The position numbers and the translations under genes were made by a program. Below are positions 62,831 to 64,000 of a DNA stretch of 64,000 nucleotides, piece after piece (positions within the stretch are counted from its first letter, which is position 1; each line of letters begins with the position of its first letter). The stretch comes from Pantoea coffeiphila (lineage in GTDB: Bacteria; Pseudomonadota; Gammaproteobacteria; Enterobacterales; Enterobacteriaceae): assembly GCF_016909495.1 (NCBI RefSeq), contig NZ_JAFBFW010000004.1, forward strand, positions 1 through 64,000, in the 5' to 3' direction. Below the pieces are notes generated by a model. That model saw only the letters and a list, made by a program, of their open reading frames with translations. It was not told the DNA's origin and searched no databases.

Positions 62831-62848
62831 TGGCGTAATTTTGCGCCA
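62831..62848. promoter_or_regulatory. Candidate operator upstream of rspA
   Basis: TGGCGTAATTTTGCGCCA is an 18-base palindrome with one unpaired position each side, 25 bases upstream of the rspA start. A regulator for it is not seen in the window. Confidence 0.3.
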
Positions 62849-62873
62849 TAGCGAGTCAACAAGGCGAATTGAA

Positions 62874-64000
62874 ATGAAAATTGTTAAAGCGGAAGTGTTT
62901 GTCACCTGCCCCGGCAGAAACTTTGTCACGCTGAAGATCACCACCGATCAGGGACTCACCGGCATCGGTGATGCCACGCTCAACGGCCGTGAACTGCCCG
63001 TCGCGTCCTACCTGAAAGATCACGTCTGCCCGCAGCTGATCGGCCGCGATGCCCACCAGATCGAAGACATCTGGCAGTTCTTCTACAAAGGGGCCTACTG
63101 GCGTCGCGGGCCGGTCACCATGTCTGCGATCTCCGCCGTTGACCAGGCGCTGTGGGATATCAAAGCCAAAGCCGCCAATATGCCGCTTTACCAGCTGCTC
63201 GGCGGCGCATCGCGTACCGGAGTGATGGTTTATTGCCATACCACCGGTCACAGCATCGATGAAGTCATGGACGACTACGCCAAACATAAAGAGCTGGGTT
63301 TCAAAGCCATTCGCGCCCAGTGCGGCGTGCCGGGAATGAAAACCACCTACGGCATGGCCAAGGGCAAAGGCGAGGCCTACGAGCCGGCAACGAAAGGCGC
63401 GCGGCCGGAAGAACAGCTGTGGTCGACCGAAAAATACCTCGACTTCACGCCAAAACTGTTCGATGCCATCCGCAACAAATTCGGCTTTGATGAGCACCTG
63501 CTGCACGACATGCATCACCGCCTGACGCCGATCGAAGCCGCGCGCTTCGGCAAAAGCGTGGAGGACTATCGCCTGTTCTGGATGGAAGACCCGACCCCGG
63601 CCGAAAACCAGGAGAGCTTCCGCCTGATCCGCCAGCACACCGTCACGCCGATTGCGGTGGGTGAAGTGTTTAACAGCATCTGGGACTGCAAGCAGCTGAT
63701 TGAAGAACAGCTGATCGACTATATCCGCACCACCATCACCCACGCGGGCGGCATTACCGGCATGCGCCGCATCGCCGACTTCGCCTCGCTGTATCAGGTG
63801 CGTACCGGATCTCACGGACCGAGCGACCTGTCGCCAATCTGCATGGCCGCCGCCCTGCACTTCGATCTGTGGGTGCCAAATTTCGGCGTGCAGGAGTACA
63901 TGGGCTACTCCGAGCAGATGCTGGAAGTGTTCCCGCACAGCTGGACGTTTGATAACGGCTATATGCATCCGGGCGAAAAACCGGGCCTCGGCATTGAGTT
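62874..64000 (+). CDS. rspA: RspA, mannonate dehydratase-like enolase-superfamily enzyme (3' end cut)
   Basis: 375 codons are visible of an expected 404 or so. The frame is open to the window edge. The N terminus [20 protein letters not shown] and blocks [30 protein letters not shown] and [20 protein letters not shown] are almost those of E. coli RspA. RspA is a mandelate-racemase-type Mg enzyme with low D-mannonate dehydratase activity, first linked to stationary-phase signalling. Metal ligands are expected in HDMHHRL (Asp), MEDP (Glu) and GEVF (Glu). GGCGAATTGAA lies before ATG 62874. The partner rspB would lie beyond the window. Confidence 0.92.
   Translation, partial: MKIVKAEVFVTCPGRNFVTLKITTDQGLTGIGDATLNGRELPVASYLKDHVCPQLIGRDAHQIEDIWQFFYKGAYWRRGPVTMSAISAVDQALWDIKAKAANMPLYQLLGGASRTGVMVYCHTTGHSIDEVMDDYAKHKELGFKAIRAQCGVPGMKTTYGMAKGKGEAYEPATKGARPEEQLWSTEKYLDFTPKLFDAIRNKFGFDEHLLHDMHHRLTPIEAARFGKSVEDYRLFWMEDPTPAENQESFRLIRQHTVTPIAVGEVFNSIWDCKQLIEEQLIDYIRTTITHAGGITGMRRIADFASLYQVRTGSHGPSDLSPICMAAALHFDLWVPNFGVQEYMGYSEQMLEVFPHSWTFDNGYMHPGEKPGLGIE

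Noticed and set aside
62522..62944. Frames of 66-140 codons with internally repeated protein segments
   Set aside because: The protein repeats simply reflect the tandem family B copies.
62856..63968. A 370-codon open frame on the minus strand
   Set aside because: It is antisense to rspA, whose sense product is a near match to a known enzyme. Long antisense frames are common in GC-rich coding DNA.

Overview
The window is chromosomal DNA from an enterobacterium of the Erwiniaceae, most likely Erwinia or a close relative. Gene order follows the E. coli 44-47 min region: sbcB, plaP, yeeZ, hisLGDCBHAFI, wzz, gnd, O-antigen genes, galF, yegH, asmA-dcd-udk, yegE, yegD, mdtABCD-baeSR, yegQ, cyaR, yegS. 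The assignment to Erwiniaceae rather than Escherichia is inference. It rests on protein divergence, galE beside galF, and dispersed inverted-repeat elements.

Layout. (1) 1-1.6 kb is the edge of an integrated island: the tail of a cytosine methyltransferase-like gene, an AlpA-like regulator and an intact tyrosine integrase. A LexA-like box lies between the integrase and sbcB. (2) 1.7-9.3 kb holds sbcB and a putrescine block: importer plaP with a 65-codon leader reading frame, and puuA divergent from puuD-puuR-puuB. puuC and puuE are absent here. (3) 9.4-18.6 kb holds an unknown membrane protein, yeeZ, and the complete histidine operon with its His leader peptide and attenuator. (4) 18.6-35.6 kb holds yeaK, wzz, gnd, and an O-antigen unit read leftward from a JUMPStart/ops element: a wecA-like gene, rfbBDAC, wzx, wzy, two glycosyltransferase genes (one a double-domain fusion) and a wbbL-like rhamnosyltransferase gene. 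galE and galF follow. The products suggest a Wzx/Wzy-made O antigen begun on GlcNAc-PP-undecaprenol, with L-rhamnose as the next sugar. The colanic acid/amylovoran-type cluster usually found between galF and yegH is missing. (5) 36-46 kb holds yegH, asmA-dcd-udk, a PAP2-like membrane protein, a diguanylate cyclase without an EAL domain, the Hsp70-like yegD, and a small membrane protein. (6) 47-61.8 kb holds an aldo/keto reductase, the mdtABCD-baeSR efflux and envelope-stress operon, trhP (yegQ), a probable CyaR small RNA and lipid kinase yegS. (7) 62.9-64 kb is the start of rspA, cut by the window end.

Two gene-free stretches (46.24-46.95 kb and 61.81-62.87 kb) are filled with two related families of MITE-like elements. 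Both have terminal inverted repeats and internal hairpins, and two copies show paired changes in their arms. These repeats, the probable cyaR gene, the plaP leader frame and the SOS box at the island edge are the observations most worth following up.
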